Shown piece by piece: positions 62,301 through 64,000 of a stretch of DNA of 64,000 nucleotides. The translations under genes and the position numbers were made by a program. Within the stretch, counting starts at the first letter, position 1. Each line of letters starts with the position of its first letter. The notes under the pieces were generated by a model, which was given only the letters and a program-made list of their open reading frames with translations, ran no database searches and was not told the origin of the DNA. Origin of the DNA: Pollenia angustigena (taxonomy: Eukaryota > Arthropoda > Insecta > Diptera > Polleniidae); contig OV884057.1 in assembly GCA_930367215.1 (NCBI GenBank), positions 244,306,830 through 244,370,829 on the forward strand, given 5' to 3'.

Positions 62301-62848
62301 AGTTTTTGTCGAAATATTAAAAAAACACCCAAATGGCGCTTTGTTCGCTTCGATAAGTTCTTATCGAGAAATTCCATGAGAAATAGCTTGAATTGTATGT
62401 GTTGCACTGTGTAAGCAAAACGAAAAGATCTCTCCGAGTTTCTTTAAATGTCTCATGCATTTTAGTTACATTTTCCAATTTATTGCCGACAGATGATCAA
62501 CCTTATTCAATCCACCGCAGTAAAAGCATTTGTGTAATGAGCTTGGAATTATCTTGATGTTTTATTGATCCATTCCGGATAGTGATAATTTTCGTATGAG
62601 AATTAGGCAATCTGGAAATGCTTAACATCAACTTGTTTTCATAAATCACACTGTGCTAGTCGCAAATTTTAACAAGCTTGGCACACTGCTGGTAATGAAT
62701 GCTAACTTAAGTACGCTGAACTCAATAGTGATAGCCGTTTTTCAAGGTTAGCGCTCGTCTTCGCGTTTGAAAATGTCAACCATAAAACGATATTTTTTGT
62801 AAATTTTTAATCAATTTAACTCTTTTTCGCGATGTTATGTGCTTGAAT
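59371..62848. other. Upstream region: no gene supported
   Basis: 60370-60460 has a short inverted pair (TTCGAGCCCCAGATTTTT and ATTTTTAGGCTCGAG). 61180-61310 ends in GTACCAGCTTTATCAACCCTG, which looks like a hAT-type end (complement CAGGGTTGATAAAG), but a matching left end was not located. The overlapping plus frames at 60803-61091 match nothing I know. Confidence 0.4.
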
Positions 62849-63311
62849 CAGTGTTCGAAAATAAACACTAAATATCGTTTCTTAATGTTCGGTTCGGTAG
62901 ATGTGTGGAAAACACAAACGCTAATAGTGTTTGTGTAGAAAGTCATTAAAAAAAATAACGTTTTCCTGTTAGTCATCTTTCGAACACTAAAATAATACTG
63001 TTTTCATCCAACTCAACAAAAGATCAAAACATTTAATTCCGATCGGTTTTTTTTTTAACACAAACTTCTTTGTGTTCGGTTCGGTTCATTAATGTTCGTC
63101 CCTTTTGGCTGGCAAAAAAAATGTTTGTCTACAGTATCACTACAATTGTTCTGTTTTTTTTTAACACTATATAATGTTCGGTTCTTTCTTAATAATAGTT
63201 ACGAACGGTATTAAGGGTTGTGTTTGTCTACACAATCACTAAAAAAATAGATATCGTTCCTGGGTGAGTGAGCCGAACGTTAAATAATGTACTGTTTATT
63301 TTCGAACACTG
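62849..63311. mobile_element. 463-bp hAT-type MITE with perfect 8-bp duplication
   Basis: Perfect 18-bp ends: CAGTGTTCGAAAATAAAC and GTTTATTTTCGAACACTG. GCTTGAAT flanks both sides exactly (62841-62848, 63312-63319). The interior repeats the words TTAATGTTCGGTT and GTTTGTCTACA. No coding capacity, so it must rely on a hAT transposase elsewhere. The intact duplication and ends suggest recent movement. Confidence 0.92.
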
Positions 63312-63319
63312 GCTTGAAT

Positions 63320-64000
63320 GCATTTACACGAAAAAAAAATTTGCTTTATTTGTAAATTAAGGTTTTTGGGCCTTGTTTTGCTAAAAAAATGTTTTCTTTT
63401 TAGTTCCTAGCCAACTTGGATCTTTTTATAATTTGAAATATGCACTTCACTTTCCCTTTAATTATTTCAATTAAACTTAAGGCCTTATTCATAAAAAAAC
63501 ATAACAGGCTTATAGCAGGTTAAAAATTTGTTTAATAAGCCTTTTATAAATCTTAAATATCTTTTTTGAATACGGGGCTTTATTTACAATTTTAAATTCT
63601 AAATTTTTTTGGTGCTTTTTTATTAGCACTTGCACAACTTTAACACTACTTGTATAACTGAATTGAGATTAAAAGCGTTTGTTCAATGCTGTCAATCTAA
63701 TCTATACTGTTTCTTATCAATAATGCAATATAATTTATTAATATTAATAAATATATTGTAATTAATGCATTTACATAATTCTATTTATACATTTTGACTT
63801 AAGCTTATACATATAATTTGTATATTATTATTTTTTATTTATTTTTAAATACACATTTTGTTTATTACAATTTTGCATTGCGAAATTCCAAATTAAAGGG
63901 CAAATCCTGCGTGACGAACGTTACATTCGCACGCGTTTTCTGATTAAAATATAAAAATTTTTTGGTCTTTCAAAAAGGATAGCTTCAACTTATACATATG
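63320..64000. other. Window end: no gene seen
   Basis: AT-rich. At 63911-63940 GTGACGAACGTTACATTCGC and ACGCGTTTTCTGAT resemble 55873-55905, so a second copy of that repeat probably continues past the window. Confidence 0.45.

Overview
The window is AT-rich DNA from an insect, most likely a higher (brachyceran) fly. The basis is a synaptotagmin-1 protein that is nearly identical, in the parts I can compare from memory, to the Drosophila one. The very large transposon-filled introns suggest a bigger genome than Drosophila, such as a calyptrate fly; that is an inference. The only host gene I can support is Synaptotagmin 1 (Syt1). It lies on the minus strand, with its ATG at 43576 and stop at 3927. 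Eight coding exons join cleanly, with splice sites and phase checked by eye, into 1,407 nt or 468 residues: 43354-43576, 43013-43272, 42860-42955, 36294-36488, 36007-36183, 17566-17680, 14266-14399 and 3927-4133. Together they give an acidic luminal N-terminus, one membrane segment with a basic/Cys boundary, a linker, C2A and C2B.

Layout from low to high coordinates: 1-3926 is downstream/3' UTR sequence of Syt1 with a TTA-flanked TIR element at 1272-1929. 4134-14265 is a 10.1-kb intron with hairpin repeats, a 300-bp tandem repeat and a stack of short TIR elements. 14400-17565 is a 3.2-kb intron with a 966-bp TIR element. 17681-36006 is an 18.3-kb intron holding several MITEs, a copy of one short element nested in another copy, broken LINE ORF2 remnants with a tandem array at their 3' end, and a dead mariner. 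36489-42859 is a 6.4-kb intron with a 2.5-kb hAT-type element bounded by an exact 8-bp duplication, which itself contains a mariner and a MITE. Two more mariner relics follow. Introns 1, 2 and 4 (81, 57 and 110 bp) are clean.

43577-64000 lies upstream of the start codon. It presumably contains 5' UTR exon(s), the promoter or a first intron of Syt1, but I cannot place these. It is dominated by mobile DNA: a tandem pair of Penelope-like element copies (reverse transcriptase plus GIY-YIG endonuclease) with a hammerhead-ribozyme-like core at the junction, a hAT relic with an hAT-C dimerisation fragment, a tRNA-like/SINE-like repeat, repeats that share a hairpin-plus-CTTGTT terminus, a four-copy 153-bp satellite-like array, and a 463-bp hAT-type MITE with a perfect 8-bp target duplication.

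No complete, intact transposase or reverse transcriptase gene is present. The best preserved is the 433-codon Penelope frame at 45951-47252. The window therefore describes one conserved synaptic gene whose introns have collected several independent transposon families.
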